DNA from: Aliiroseovarius pelagivivens
GTDB lineage: Bacteria > Pseudomonadota > Alphaproteobacteria > Rhodobacterales > Rhodobacteraceae
Length of the DNA stretch: 64,000 nt
Reading direction: 5' to 3'
NCBI RefSeq assembly: GCF_900302485.1
Contig: NZ_OMOI01000002.1
Span: 558,001-622,000, forward strand
Notes under the pieces: model-generated
Databases searched by the model: none
What the model saw: the letters and a program-made list of their open reading frames with translations, nothing else
Told to the model about the DNA's origin: nothing
Made by a program: the position numbers and the translations under genes
Shown here: piece by piece, positions 52,905 through 62,261 of the stretch
Layout of the letters: each line of letters begins with the position of its first letter
How positions within the stretch are numbered: the first letter of the stretch is position 1

Positions 52905-54167
52905 ATGGGTGCGACACCCCCTGTATTCGCGACGCTTGGCTGTCGCCTGAACGCCTATGAGACCGAGGCGATGAAACGTCTGGCCGATGAAGCAGGCGTC
53001 GAGAGCGCCGTGGTGGTGAATACTTGCGCCGTGACGGCTGAGGCTGTGCGCAAGGCCCGACAGGAAATCCGTAAGCTACGACGTGAAAATCCGGACGCGA
53101 AGGTGATCGTCACCGGTTGCGCGGCCCAAACCGAACCCGAGACCTTCGCCAATATGGACGAGGTCGACGCGGTTATCGGCAACCACGAAAAGATGTCGCC
53201 CGAGACCTGGGCGGGCCTTGCCCCCGATCTGATTGGCGAGACGGAGCGCGTGCAGGTCAACGACATCATGTCCGTGACCGAAACCGCCAGCCATCTGATC
53301 GATGGGTTCGGCACGCGGTCCCGCGCCTATGTGCAGGTTCAGAACGGCTGCGACCATCGCTGCACGTTTTGCATTATCCCTTATGGCCGCGGAAATTCCC
53401 GGTCGGTGCCGGCGGGCGTTGTGGTCGATCAGATCAAACGTCTTGTGGATCGTGGCTTTAACGAGGTCGTGCTGACCGGCGTGGACCTGACCAGCTGGGG
53501 CGCTGACCTGCCCGGAGAGCCACGCTTGGGCGATCTGGTCATGCGCATCCTGCGTCTGGTGCCGGACCTGCCGCGCCTGCGCATCAGCTCGATCGATTCC
53601 ATTGAAGCGGATGAGAACCTGATGCTGGCCATCGCGTCTGAACCGCGTTTGATGCCGCATCTTCACCTGAGCCTTCAGCACGGGGACGACCTGATTCTGA
53701 AGCGGATGAAGCGTCGCCATTTGCGCGACGACGCGATTGCCTTCTGTGAAGAGGCGCGCAAGTTGCGGCCCGGCATCACCTTCGGTGCAGATATCATCGC
53801 GGGCTTCCCGACCGAAACAGATGCGCATTTTGATAATAGCCTGAAACTGGTCGAGGACTGCGATCTGACTTGGCTGCACGTCTTCCCGTACTCGAAGCGC
53901 GAAGGCACGCCGGCTGCGAAAATCCCCAGCAAGGTGGATGGCAATGTGATCAAGGCCCGTGCGGCGCGGCTGCGGGCGGCCGGAGACGCTCAGGTACAGC
54001 GGCATCTGGAAGCGCAGATGGGGCAGGAACATCAGATCCTGATGGAGAACCCGACCATGGGCCGCACCGCCCATTTCGCCGAGGTGATTTTCACCACGTC
54101 TCAGGAAGAGGGTGCGCTGATCACGGCCACGCCCACGCGCATTGTAGACAAACAGCTGGTTGTCTGA
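52905..54167 (+). CDS. mtaB: tRNA t6A37 methylthiotransferase MtaB
   Basis: A 420-residue radical SAM enzyme of the methylthiotransferase family. An N-terminal domain with cluster cysteines (LGCRLNAYE, NTCAVT, TGCAAQTEP) is followed by the radical-SAM CDHRCTFC and a TRAM-like end. The sequence is of the MtaB type, which adds methylthio to t6A at A37, rather than MiaB. It therefore acts after the t6A enzymes TsaD and TsaE also encoded in this window. It starts one base after the dapF stop. Confidence 0.9.
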   Translation: MGATPPVFATLGCRLNAYETEAMKRLADEAGVESAVVVNTCAVTAEAVRKARQEIRKLRRENPDAKVIVTGCAAQTEPETFANMDEVDAVIGNHEKMSPETWAGLAPDLIGETERVQVNDIMSVTETASHLIDGFGTRSRAYVQVQNGCDHRCTFCIIPYGRGNSRSVPAGVVVDQIKRLVDRGFNEVVLTGVDLTSWGADLPGEPRLGDLVMRILRLVPDLPRLRISSIDSIEADENLMLAIASEPRLMPHLHLSLQHGDDLILKRMKRRHLRDDAIAFCEEARKLRPGITFGADIIAGFPTETDAHFDNSLKLVEDCDLTWLHVFPYSKREGTPAAKIPSKVDGNVIKARAARLRAAGDAQVQRHLEAQMGQEHQILMENPTMGRTAHFAEVIFTTSQEEGALITATPTRIVDKQLVV

Positions 54168-54200
54168 TCACGTATTGGCAGCACTGCCAGAGGATCAGCC

Positions 54201-54809
54201 ATGCACCCGAACCCCGTATTTCGACGTAGCGAGCGCGACCAGAACATCGCTTTCGCCCAGAACCGCGCTTTTGGCACGCTTTGCGTGGCGGGGGAAACGC
54301 CCTTGCTGTCCCATATCCCGTTTCTGCTGTCAGATGACGGGTCTCTGGCCGAGTTTCATCTGGTCCGCTCGAACCCCATCGCGCGGGTGGGCGAAACAAA
54401 TGCGGTGATCGCGGTGACGGGCCCGGATGGCTATGTCTCGCCTGATTGGTACGGGGCGGACCAACAAGTGCCCACATGGAACTATGTCGCCGTGCATCTG
54501 CGCGGGCGGTTGGTGCCGCTGGAGCAGGACGCGTTGCATGACATTCTGGTGCGACAGGCAGCCGACTATGAAGCGCGGATCGAAGGCAAAGCCCCGTGGA
54601 CCTTCGACAAGATGACGCCCGAGGTAATTGCCAAGATGGAACGCATGATCGTTCCCATGCGGCTTGAGGTCGAAACCATCGACGGCACATGGAAGCTGGG
54701 TCAAAATAAGGACGATCCGATGCGTGAAGCGGCGGCGGCGCAAATGCATACGGGCTTTGGGCAAGAGCTTGCCGAAATCGCAAAACTGATGGGCGAACCG
54801 CCTGCGTAA
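54201..54809 (+). CDS. PaiB-like FMN-binding protein
   Basis: A 202-residue protein of the PaiB family of FMN-binding split-barrel proteins. Recognisable segments are MHPNPVFR at the N terminus, SHIPFLL, HLVRSNP, the SPDWYGADQQVPTWNYVAVH motif and KLGQNKDDP near the end. PaiB is named as a transcriptional regulator of protease genes in Bacillus, but many homologues are uncharacterised FMN-binding proteins. It lies 33 nt after mtaB in the same direction. Confidence 0.85.
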   Translation: MHPNPVFRRSERDQNIAFAQNRAFGTLCVAGETPLLSHIPFLLSDDGSLAEFHLVRSNPIARVGETNAVIAVTGPDGYVSPDWYGADQQVPTWNYVAVHLRGRLVPLEQDALHDILVRQAADYEARIEGKAPWTFDKMTPEVIAKMERMIVPMRLEVETIDGTWKLGQNKDDPMREAAAAQMHTGFGQELAEIAKLMGEPPA

Positions 54810-54858
54810 GTGGACATAAGCCCTTTGCATCCCTACATTTCTAAGTAAGGAGAATCTC

Positions 54859-55149
54859 ATGGCTTTACCGCTTGCCCCAATTGCTGTTGTTGCGCTGCGC
54901 TATGGCGCCGTCGCCCTGACCACCTATGCCATCGCCCGTTCGGTTGAACGTGGGCGGCGGGATCAGCGGGTCGAAGATGCGTTTGACGAGATGCCTGAAG
55001 GGTTGACCGCACGGCGTGAGAAATCCACCGAGCAAGAACAGGTGAACGCCACCGCGCGGATGCGCCGGGTGATCCGTCTTGGGGAAAATGGACCGGGGGT
55101 CGAGATTGACGCCGTTGGACTGACCCGTATTCGATTTAGGAAAGTATAA
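54859..55149 (+). CDS. Hypothetical protein with N-terminal membrane helix
   Basis: A 96-residue protein with a good Shine-Dalgarno (AAGGAG). One hydrophobic segment (LPLAPIAVVALRYGAVALTTYAI) is followed by a charged tail (SVERGRRDQRVEDAFDEMPEG) and a small beta-like end (GPGVEIDAVGLTRIRF). No family or function is recognised. It lies between the PaiB-like gene and a GST gene, both in the same direction. Confidence 0.7.
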   Translation: MALPLAPIAVVALRYGAVALTTYAIARSVERGRRDQRVEDAFDEMPEGLTARREKSTEQEQVNATARMRRVIRLGENGPGVEIDAVGLTRIRFRKV

Positions 55150-55152
55150 GCG

Positions 55153-55755
55153 ATGCAACTCATCACGGCTACGGCCTCTCCTTTCGCGCGCAAGGTGCGT
55201 GTGTTGTTGAAAGAGACTGGTCAGGAAGGCGATGTGGAAGAGGTCATGGCCGCCACCTTGCCGACCGCGCCCGATCCCACGGTGACAGCCGCGAACCCTT
55301 TGTCGAAAATCCCGGCATTAATCCGGCCCGATGGTCCCGCGCTTTATGACAGCCGTGTGATCACTCGTTTTTTGGACGCTCGCTGCGGCGGGAAACTGTA
55401 TCCCGAAAACCAGATTTGGGATGTCCTGACGCTGGAAGCGACGGCGGACGCGATGATGGATGCCGCCGTTCTGATGACATACGAGCTGCGCCTGCGCCCA
55501 GAAGGGATGCGGTTCGAGGACTGGATCGAGGGCCAGTGGGGCAAGATCGAGGGCGCACTGGATGCGCTGAACACCCGCTGGATGAGCCATCTGTCTGGCC
55601 CGCTCGATATGGGCCAGATCGCCGTCGGCTGCGCGCTGGGCTATCTGGACTTCCGCCACGACGCCCGCGGCTGGCGCAAAGGGCGCGACGCGCTGGACGA
55701 CTGGTTTGCGGTGTTCTGCGAGCGTGAGAGCATGAAGGCGACGAAGCCGGCATAA
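55153..55755 (+). CDS. Glutathione S-transferase family protein
   Basis: A 200-residue GST. The N-terminal thioredoxin-like domain begins with TATASPFARKVRVLLKE, which places the Ser of SPFARKV where GSTs activate glutathione. NPLSKIPALIRPDGPALYDSRVI holds the cis-Pro and Ser that bind the gamma-glutamyl part. A helical C-terminal domain follows. The substrate is unknown. It begins 3 nt after the preceding gene. Confidence 0.88.
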   Translation: MQLITATASPFARKVRVLLKETGQEGDVEEVMAATLPTAPDPTVTAANPLSKIPALIRPDGPALYDSRVITRFLDARCGGKLYPENQIWDVLTLEATADAMMDAAVLMTYELRLRPEGMRFEDWIEGQWGKIEGALDALNTRWMSHLSGPLDMGQIAVGCALGYLDFRHDARGWRKGRDALDDWFAVFCERESMKATKPA

Positions 55756-55968
55756 CTGGCGACTCACATTCCAGATTGCAGGTGGAAGTCCGGCCAAGTT
55801 CCATATTTTTTATGGAGAGCTAAAAAAATTATCTGCAAAATTCCGGATGTTCGCGCCAACAATGCAGCTGCAGCATGTTTTCCGGGTACCATATCCTTGA
55901 AAACCACCCCCTGCGCCCTAATGACTTCTGGACTGAGCGCGTTTCCTTAGCTAAACAGCCGCGAAACG

Positions 55969-56018
55969 GACCGCTTGCAAAGGCGGTCTTCAGTCGTGTC
56001 GGTTGCCATAATGCAACC
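55969..56018 (+). promoter_or_regulatory. Two tandem dyads in the petABC leader
   Basis: GACCGC-TTGCAAAG-GCGGTC (55969-55988) and GGTTGC-CATAAT-GCAACC (56001-56018) are both perfect 6-bp inverted repeats. The second contains a -10-like CATAAT and ends 20 nt before the petA start. They may be operators or leader hairpins. Confidence 0.45.
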
Positions 56019-56037
56019 TAGCTAGGGAGATGCGCTC

Positions 56038-56604
56038 TTGTCACACGCCGACGACCACGAAGGGACCCGCCGGGATTTCCTTTACTACGCAACCGGTGGC
56101 GCCGCAGCCGTAACGGCTGGTGCTGCTGTTTGGCCGCTCGTCAATCAAATGAACCCCTCTGCCGATGTTCGGGCACTTAGCTCGATCCGCGTTGATATTG
56201 CTGACGTTGCCGTCGGCAGCCAGATCACCGTGAAATGGCTGGGTAAGCCGGTGTTCATCCGCCGCCGTACCGCAGAAGAGATCGAGCAGGCGCGCGCGGA
56301 CAACACCGCCGACAACCTGATCGACGCGTTCGCTCGTAACGACAACCGCGACGCGGCCCTGTCGGCTGACGACCAGAACCGTGCGATGGACGAAACTGGC
56401 GAATGGCTGGTGATGATGGGTGTGTGTACCCACCTTGGCTGTGTGCCTCTGGGCGACGGCGCTGGCGAGTTCGGCGGCTGGTACTGCCCCTGCCACGGTT
56501 CGCACTACGACACTTCGGGCCGCATCCGCAAAGGTCCGGCACCTGAAAACCTGCCCGTTCCCGTCGCCGAGTTCGTCGACGAAACGACGATCAAACTGGG
56601 ATAA
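56038..56604 (+). CDS. petA: Ubiquinol-cytochrome c reductase, Rieske iron-sulfur subunit
   Basis: A 188-residue subunit of the cytochrome bc1 complex. A Tat-type N terminus ([16 protein letters not shown]) serves as membrane anchor. The Rieske cluster ligands are in CTHLGC and CPCHGSHYD. It begins at TTG, with GGGAGA 7 nt upstream; no alternative ATG gives the Tat motif. The cluster takes electrons from ubiquinol and passes them to cytochrome c1. Confidence 0.95.
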   Translation: MSHADDHEGTRRDFLYYATGGAAAVTAGAAVWPLVNQMNPSADVRALSSIRVDIADVAVGSQITVKWLGKPVFIRRRTAEEIEQARADNTADNLIDAFARNDNRDAALSADDQNRAMDETGEWLVMMGVCTHLGCVPLGDGAGEFGGWYCPCHGSHYDTSGRIRKGPAPENLPVPVAEFVDETTIKLG

Positions 56605-56615
56605 GGGAGGCTTAC

Positions 56616-57929
56616 ATGTCTGGAATTCCTCACGATCACTACGAGCCCAAGTCGGGCTTTGAAAAGTGGCTGGACGAGCGTCTGCCCATCGTTGGCCTTG
56701 CCTATGGCACGCTGATGATCCCCACCCCGAAGAACCTGAACTGGTGGTGGATCTGGGGCATCGTTCTTGCCTTCTGCCTGGTGATGCAAATCGTCACCGG
56801 CATCATTCTGGTAATGCACTACACCCCGCATGTTGATCTGGCCTTTGCCTCGATCGAACACATCATGCGCGATGTAAACGGCGGTCATATGATCCGCTAC
56901 ATCCACATGAACGGCGCATCGCTGTTCTTCCTGGCTGTTTACATCCACATCTTCCGTGGCCTGTTCTACGGTTCGTACAAGGCACCCCGCGAAATCACGT
57001 GGATTGTCGGCATGATCATCTATCTTCTGATGATGGCTACCGGCTTCATGGGTTACGTTCTGCCTTGGGGTCAGATGTCCTTCTGGGGCGCAACGGTTAT
57101 TACCGGCCTGTTCGGTGCGATCCCGTTCATCGGCGAGCCGCTGCAGACCTTCCTGCTGGGCGGACCTGCTGTGGACAACGCCACGCTGAACCGCTTCTTC
57201 TCGCTGCACTATCTGCTGCCCTTCGTGATCGCCGCGCTTGTCGCCGTTCACATCTGGGCCTTCCACACCACGGGCAACAACAACCCGACCGGTGTTGAAG
57301 TGCGCCGTGGTTCGAAAGAAGAAGTCAAAAAAGACACCCTGCCGTTCTGGCCTTACTTCGTGATCAAAGATCTGTTCGCGCTGGGCCTGATCCTGGTTGG
57401 TTTCTTTGCGATTGTCGGCTTCATGCCCAACTATCTGGGTCACCCCGATAACTACATCGAGGCAAACGCTCTGGCGACGCCCGCACACATCGTTCCGGAA
57501 TGGTACTTCCTGCCGTTCTACGCGATCCTGCGTGCTTTCACTGCGGACGTTTGGGTTGTTCAGTTCGTCAGCTTCATCACTGGCGGCATCATCGACGCGA
57601 AGTTCTTCGGCGTGCTGGCCATGTTCGGCGCCATCATCGTGATGGCTCTGGCACCTTGGCTGGACACCTCGTCGGTACGTTCGGGTCAATATCGCCCTGC
57701 CTTCAAATGGTGGTACCGCCTGCTGCTGATCGACTTCGTCGTTCTGATGTGGGTTGGCGCTCGTGACACGAACTTCCCGCATGACTGGATTTCGCTGATC
57801 GGGTCGACCTACTGGTTCGCCTACTTCCTGGTCATCCTGCCGCTGCTGGGTCTGTTCGAGAAACCGACCACCCCCCCGGCAACGATCGAGGAAGACTTCA
57901 ACGCCCACTATCCCGGCGCAGCCGAGTGA
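56616..57929 (+). CDS. petB: Ubiquinol-cytochrome c reductase, cytochrome b
   Basis: A 437-residue inner-membrane protein with eight helices. Haem-ligand helices are recognised ([19 protein letters not shown] and [18 protein letters not shown]). The quinol-site motif PEWY ([14 protein letters not shown]) and [18 protein letters not shown] are present. It is the core of the bc1 complex and lies between petA and petC in the standard order, starting 12 nt after petA. Confidence 0.97.
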   Translation: MSGIPHDHYEPKSGFEKWLDERLPIVGLAYGTLMIPTPKNLNWWWIWGIVLAFCLVMQIVTGIILVMHYTPHVDLAFASIEHIMRDVNGGHMIRYIHMNGASLFFLAVYIHIFRGLFYGSYKAPREITWIVGMIIYLLMMATGFMGYVLPWGQMSFWGATVITGLFGAIPFIGEPLQTFLLGGPAVDNATLNRFFSLHYLLPFVIAALVAVHIWAFHTTGNNNPTGVEVRRGSKEEVKKDTLPFWPYFVIKDLFALGLILVGFFAIVGFMPNYLGHPDNYIEANALATPAHIVPEWYFLPFYAILRAFTADVWVVQFVSFITGGIIDAKFFGVLAMFGAIIVMALAPWLDTSSVRSGQYRPAFKWWYRLLLIDFVVLMWVGARDTNFPHDWISLIGSTYWFAYFLVILPLLGLFEKPTTPPATIEEDFNAHYPGAAE

Positions 57930-57943
57930 GAGGATTGAGAACA

Positions 57944-58741
57944 ATGATCAAACAACTCACAGCATCCGCGATCGTCGCACTGGGGCTTGCTACAGGCGCG
58001 GCTCAGGCCGCTGGCGCAGGCGGTGAAGTCCACGACACGGCCTTCTCGTTCGAAGGTCCGTTTGGCAAGTTCGACAAAGAACAGCTGCGTCGCGGCCTGA
58101 AAGTGTACACCGAGGTCTGCTCGGCCTGTCACGGTCTGCGCTATGTGCCGCTGCGTACCTTGTCGGACAAAGGTGGCCCCGAGTACACCGAGGACGAAGT
58201 TCGCGCTTATGCAGCCGAAAACTTCACCATCTACGATCCGGAACTGGATGACGACCGCGCGCGTACGCCTGCGGACTTCTTCCCGACCGTATCGGGTGAA
58301 GGCATGGGTCCCGACCTGTCGCTGATGGCGAAGGCCCGCGCTGGCTTCCACGGTCCTGCTGGCACCGGCATCAACCAGCTGGTCAAAGGCATGGGTGGCG
58401 CTGAGTACATCGCCTCGTTCCTGACCGCCTTTAACGGCAAAGAGCAGGAAGTTGCTGGCCAGTACCTGAACGGAAACGACGTGTTCCCGGGTGGCTGGAC
58501 GTCGATGCCTCCGCAGCTGGAAGATGGCTCGGTCGACTATGACGATGGTCACAACAACTCGGCCCACCACTTGGCCGAAGATGTTTCTGCCTTCCTGATG
58601 TGGACTGCTGAACCCAAGATGATGGCCCGCAAGCAAGCTGGCTTTATCTCGGTCCTGATGTTGGTCCTGCTGACCTCGCTTCTGTATCTGACGAACAAGA
58701 AGCTCTGGGCTCCGCACAAGGGCAAAAAATTCGACGCATAA
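57944..58741 (+). CDS. petC: Ubiquinol-cytochrome c reductase, cytochrome c1
   Basis: A 265-residue precursor. The Sec signal ([13 protein letters not shown]) is followed by the haem-binding CSACH (residue about 56) and the Met ligand in GWTSMPP. A C-terminal membrane anchor ([18 protein letters not shown]) is present. The ATG at 57944 gives the signal peptide; the GTG at 57926 overlaps petB and is not preferred. A strong terminator ends the operon. Confidence 0.96.
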   Translation: MIKQLTASAIVALGLATGAAQAAGAGGEVHDTAFSFEGPFGKFDKEQLRRGLKVYTEVCSACHGLRYVPLRTLSDKGGPEYTEDEVRAYAAENFTIYDPELDDDRARTPADFFPTVSGEGMGPDLSLMAKARAGFHGPAGTGINQLVKGMGGAEYIASFLTAFNGKEQEVAGQYLNGNDVFPGGWTSMPPQLEDGSVDYDDGHNNSAHHLAEDVSAFLMWTAEPKMMARKQAGFISVLMLVLLTSLLYLTNKKLWAPHKGKKFDA

Positions 58742-58764
58742 GCGTTCGGGTTTCATGGAATAGA

Positions 58765-58793
58765 AAAGGGCGCCGTGAGGCGCCCTTTTTTCG
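58765..58793 (+). terminator. petABC terminator
   Basis: A 10-bp stem AAAGGGCGCC (58765-58774) with GGCGCCCTTT (58779-58788), loop GTGA, then a T-run. A near-copy lies at 59575-59600. Confidence 0.92.
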
Positions 58794-58876
58794 TCTTGTG
58801 GTTGATCTAACCTCGGACGATAGTGCTGAGTATTGCTGATCTAGGAATTTCTAATAACGATTTGTAGAGGGACAAC

Positions 58877-59467
58877 ATGAAGTTCATTTTTGCCGGAGCT
58901 ATCGCGACCTTTGTGGGCGTGGCCCCCGCTTTCTCAGAATGCCTTGACCTTTCGAACCAGAGTGCATTTTCCCTAACCCGGAATGATCCGTATCTCAAAG
59001 TTTCGAATGAAATGGCCGAAGATGGTACGGTTACCGAAACGAAAGTCATCACAAGAGACGGGGTAACTGAGCAATCCACTACCGAGTATTGGAATGGGGT
59101 GATCGCAATCGATCGGAAGTCCAGCCGTAGCCATATACACATCGAGATCTCCGAAGATGCAAAATCTGCTAACTTGATGGCAGCGGGAAAAGAGTACTCC
59201 TTTCCGATTTCTATTTTGGTAAATGACAATGTCGTGGATGAAGGTTCACTTACGATTCAGACCATCAAGAAAACGAATGTCTCCATTGGAGAATGCAAAT
59301 ACTCCGTAATGGTCATTCGAAAAAGTATGCAAAGAAACAACGGAACACCGATCAACAGTGAATCTCTTGTTAGTGTTGATGCGGGTGTGCTGCTCGGCAA
59401 TGTTGTGATGAACCCAGATTGGAAGCCCGTGTCTGGCGTGTTCTTTGATGAAGTGACCGTGGACTAG
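58877..59467 (+). CDS. Hypothetical secreted protein, atypical composition
   Basis: A 196-residue protein with a Sec signal peptide (MKFIFAGAIATFVGVAPAFS). The mature part is rich in beta-type residues, has two cysteines (ECLDL, GECKYS) and no recognised motif. Codon use is clearly more AT-rich than in petABC and thiBPQ on either side, suggesting acquisition. It is enclosed by two near-identical terminators. AGAGGG lies about 7 nt before the ATG. Confidence 0.65.
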   Translation: MKFIFAGAIATFVGVAPAFSECLDLSNQSAFSLTRNDPYLKVSNEMAEDGTVTETKVITRDGVTEQSTTEYWNGVIAIDRKSSRSHIHIEISEDAKSANLMAAGKEYSFPISILVNDNVVDEGSLTIQTIKKTNVSIGECKYSVMVIRKSMQRNNGTPINSESLVSVDAGVLLGNVVMNPDWKPVSGVFFDEVTVD

Positions 59468-59483
59468 GCCAGCAAGCTTTAGT

Positions 59484-59565
59484 TCACTCCCCCAACACCA
59501 GATCGCACAGCACCCGCGCGACTTCCGGATCGTGAAAGAAATACGCGCCCAAGCCGTGAGCTGGT
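59484..59565 (-). pseudogene. 3' end of a lost alpha/beta-hydrolase-like gene
   Basis: On the minus strand, PAHGLGAYFFHDPEVARVLC followed by DLVLGE and a TGA looks like the C terminus of an alpha/beta hydrolase, with the HG of the catalytic His. The upstream coding part is missing: the frame runs straight into a terminator sequence at 59566. This is a truncated relic of about 27 codons. Confidence 0.45.
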
Positions 59566-59603
59566 TGGAATAGAAAAGGGCACCCGAGGGTGCCCTTTTT
59601 GTG
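59566..59603 (+). terminator. Second copy of the petC-type terminator
   Basis: The sequence TGGAATAGAAAAGGGC (59566-59581) is identical to 58756-58771. A 10-bp stem (59575-59584 with 59589-59598), loop CGAG and a T-run follow. Confidence 0.8.
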
Positions 59604-59646
59604 TCGGGGCGAGGTGCGCAATAGCCCTAGCCCCAGCAGCCCTAGA

Positions 59647-59934
59647 TCAATTCGACCAATTGGCAATCACGTCAAACCCTTTCGCGGACGGGGCAGCTTC
59701 AAGGACATCCGAAAACTGGGCCCATGCGGCGGCGACTGCTTCGGCATTGGCGTTGGATGTTTCTTCGCTATCGACAAGCGCGATGACACAGCCTGACCCA
59801 TCCTCGTTCATCACATTGATGAACTGCAACATGCCGGGCATCGCAAGAATCTGCGATTTCATCGCATTCAACTTCTCGGTCGCGGCGTCTCGGGAACCTG
59901 ATTTCATTTTGTATTCGGTAACACGTGCAAACAT
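59647..59934 (-). CDS. ABM-like dimeric alpha/beta-barrel protein
   Basis: A 95-residue protein of the antibiotic-biosynthesis-monooxygenase / dimeric alpha-beta barrel type (MFARVTEYKMKSGSRDAATEKL, MPGMLQFINVMNEDGSGCVIAL, a Trp in AAAWAQF). The actual activity of such small proteins varies. GGAGGGAG precedes ATG 59934; the frame to 60009 is not needed. It lies downstream of thiQ on the same strand with an 88-nt gap, and may or may not be in that operon. Confidence 0.7.
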   Translation of the reverse strand: MFARVTEYKMKSGSRDAATEKLNAMKSQILAMPGMLQFINVMNEDGSGCVIALVDSEETSNANAEAVAAAWAQFSDVLEAAPSAKGFDVIANWSN

Positions 59935-60022
59935 AACTCCCTCCAAATATGTGAATGGGCCAAAGGCCCTGAAGGGGCGGAGGATACCACAAACCGAGGA
60001 TTCTCTCAAAAATGCGAGGTTC

Positions 60023-60715
60023 TTAGTGTCCCAAATACTCCCGCATCACCTCGGGCGGGTTGGCAAACATTTCCTCCGTCGCGACAGGCGCATGGGCCTC
60101 TCCACCCGCCACCAGCACCACCTGTTCACAGAGCACGCGGGCGTCTACGGGGTCGTGGCTGACCATCAGAAGGGTTGCGCCGGTCTCGTCCAGAAGGTCT
60201 CGGACCAGCGCCAGCATTTCCGCTTTCAGCGCAGGGCCAAGCGCCCCGAAGGGTTCGTCCAGCAGCAGCACCGGGCGGTCGCGCAGCAGCACGCGGGCCA
60301 GCGCGACGCGGGCGATTTGACCCCCGGAAAGTTGCGCGGGTTTGCGGTCTCCCATCCCCTCCAGCCCCACGCGGATCAGGGCTTGGGCGACGCGGGCGTG
60401 TTCCTCGGCCGTCAGGCGCAGGTTCGGGCGCAGGCCAAGGCCCACGTTCTGCGCGACGGTTAGGTGCGGAAACAGGTTGTTGTCCTGAAACACCATGCTG
60501 ATCGGGCGCGCGGCGGGGTCTTTGGACATAAGCTGTGCGTCCCAGAGGATCTGCCCCGCATCCAGCGGTTGGAACCCGGCAATGGCCGCCAACAACGTGG
60601 ATTTCCCCGCGCCAGACGGGCCAAGCACGGCAACGCGTACGCCGGGTGCAATCTTGAAGTCCCCGGCAAGGCTGAAATCGCCCATTTCGATGCGCATGGT
60701 ATCAACGGTCAGCAT
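60023..60715 (-). CDS. thiQ: Thiamine ABC transporter ATP-binding protein
   Basis: A 230-residue ABC ATPase: Walker A GPSGAGKSTL, Q-loop MVFQDNNLFPHLTV, signature LSGGQIARVALAR and Walker B LLLDEPFGAL, with the switch His in MVSHDP. It powers uptake of thiamine or TPP. It overlaps thiP by 14 nt and is the last of thiBPQ, which is headed by a TPP riboswitch, so the substrate assignment is firm. Confidence 0.92.
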   Translation of the reverse strand: MLTVDTMRIEMGDFSLAGDFKIAPGVRVAVLGPSGAGKSTLLAAIAGFQPLDAGQILWDAQLMSKDPAARPISMVFQDNNLFPHLTVAQNVGLGLRPNLRLTAEEHARVAQALIRVGLEGMGDRKPAQLSGGQIARVALARVLLRDRPVLLLDEPFGALGPALKAEMLALVRDLLDETGATLLMVSHDPVDARVLCEQVVLVAGGEAHAPVATEEMFANPPEVMREYLGH

Positions 60716-62261
60716 TCACGCGACCTCCTTTATCGAAGATCCAGAATAGCAGCAGCGACAGGGACAAGAGCAACAGTGCAGCGGCGGCGGCGTCCTCCAT
60801 CCGATAGGCCGCCATTAGGCGGAACAGCTGCAAGGGCAGGGTGGCGTTGTCGCCGTCGGCAAACAGCGCAATGACGCCGAGGTCGCCCATAGACAGCGCG
60901 GCGGCCAGCCCCAAGGCGAAGCCCATCGGGCGGCGCAGGCGAGGCAGCCACAGGTGACGTAGACGGGTCAGGCCGGTCATGCCCAGCCCGTCTGCGAGCC
61001 GGCCATAGTCACGCTCGACCGCCGCCAAGGCGGGCACCAGAGCGCGCAGGGTGAACGGCAGGCTGAGGGCCGCGTTGACGATTGCGGTAATGGGCAGCGC
61101 AAGGTCCGATGGCTTCACGAAGGGGAAGGTGATGATGAACAGCCCGGTACCGATCACAAGTGGCGAGGCGGCGATGGTTAAGTAGCCCAATGCCTCGACC
61201 ACGCGCGAGTTGTGGCGCACGGCGAGGGCGGCGATGGGCAGGGACAGGGCCAGCGTTAAGGCCGCCGAGACGAGTGCGACGATGACGGAGCGTAGGGCGG
61301 CGCCAAAGACCACCTGAGGCAGGTGCAGAAGCCGCGGCAGACCGTCCAACACGACCATTCCCAGCGGGAGGAGCAAGAACAGCGTGGCCAGAGTTATCGC
61401 GGCGATGTCCTGCACCAACAGGGCCGGGCGGTCATCCCAGCGGGTCAACGCGCGGTCCAGCCCCGCGCCCATGTCGGACGGCATGGCGACACGTAGCGCG
61501 ATCAAGGCGAGCGCCGCGCCCAGCCCGAACTGCACCAGCGCAAGAAGCGACGCGCGGCCAAGGTCGAAGTCGAAGCGGAAGGCTTCATAGATTGCGAGCT
61601 CTACGGTGGTGGCTTTTGGTCCGCCGCCAAGGGCCAGTGCCACGGCGAACGACGTCAGGCAGATCAGGAAGATGACAAGGAACGCGCCGGGCACGACCTC
61701 GCGCAGCATAGGACGCTCCAGCGTACGGGCGATGTCGGACGGTCCCATACCGAGGGAGGCTGCCAGACGGAAGCGTTCTGAGGGGATAGCGAGCCAGCCT
61801 TGCAGGATCAGGCGCGTCGCCAGCGGAAGGTTGAAGAATACGTGGGCCAGAATGACGCCGTGATAGCCGTAGACGGATATCGGCTCGAACCCGAACCACC
61901 CCAACACCTGCGAGATCAAACCGGTGCGGCCGAAAACAGCGATCAGGCCCAGAATGGCCACGATCACCGGCAGGATGAAGGGGGCACCTAGAAGGGTGAT
62001 CAACACGCTACGACCGGGAAAACTGCGTCGCGCCAGTGCGCGGGCCACGGGGATGGCCAGAAGGATGCTAAGGGTGGCAGACAGGGCCGCCTGCCACAGT
62101 GTGAAGCGAATGGCGGCCCAATCGGCCGGGCCAAGCCTGCCCGCGCCCTCGGCCCGCATCGCAACTGCAACCAACGTGCCAAGAGTCAGGCAGACCACCA
62201 CCCCAAGCGCCAAGGCGCCAAGGATGGTGGTGGAGCTTATTTGGACGCGGCGGCGAGCCAT
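60702..62261 (-). CDS. thiP: Thiamine ABC transporter permease
   Basis: A 519-residue permease made of two fused transmembrane domains, about 12 helices in all. Each half has an EAA-type loop (first: RLAASLGMGPSDIARTLERP; second: RLADGLGMTGLTRLRHLWLP). This is the usual single-chain ThiP layout. Its start overlaps the thiB stop region by 25 nt and its end overlaps thiQ by 14 nt. Confidence 0.92.
   Translation of the reverse strand: MARRRVQISSTTILGALALGVVVCLTLGTLVAVAMRAEGAGRLGPADWAAIRFTLWQAALSATLSILLAIPVARALARRSFPGRSVLITLLGAPFILPVIVAILGLIAVFGRTGLISQVLGWFGFEPISVYGYHGVILAHVFFNLPLATRLILQGWLAIPSERFRLAASLGMGPSDIARTLERPMLREVVPGAFLVIFLICLTSFAVALALGGGPKATTVELAIYEAFRFDFDLGRASLLALVQFGLGAALALIALRVAMPSDMGAGLDRALTRWDDRPALLVQDIAAITLATLFLLLPLGMVVLDGLPRLLHLPQVVFGAALRSVIVALVSAALTLALSLPIAALAVRHNSRVVEALGYLTIAASPLVIGTGLFIITFPFVKPSDLALPITAIVNAALSLPFTLRALVPALAAVERDYGRLADGLGMTGLTRLRHLWLPRLRRPMGFALGLAAALSMGDLGVIALFADGDNATLPLQLFRLMAAYRMEDAAAAALLLLSLSLLLFWIFDKGGRVNADR

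Noticed and set aside
53076-54074. 332-codon open frame antisense to mtaB
   Set aside because: A compositional shadow; no motifs.
56505-57944. 479-codon open frame antisense to petA/petB
   Set aside because: It is a mirror of the GC-rich third positions of petB. The translation is full of His, Gln, Asp and Arg and has no family motif, while petB is unmistakable on the other strand.
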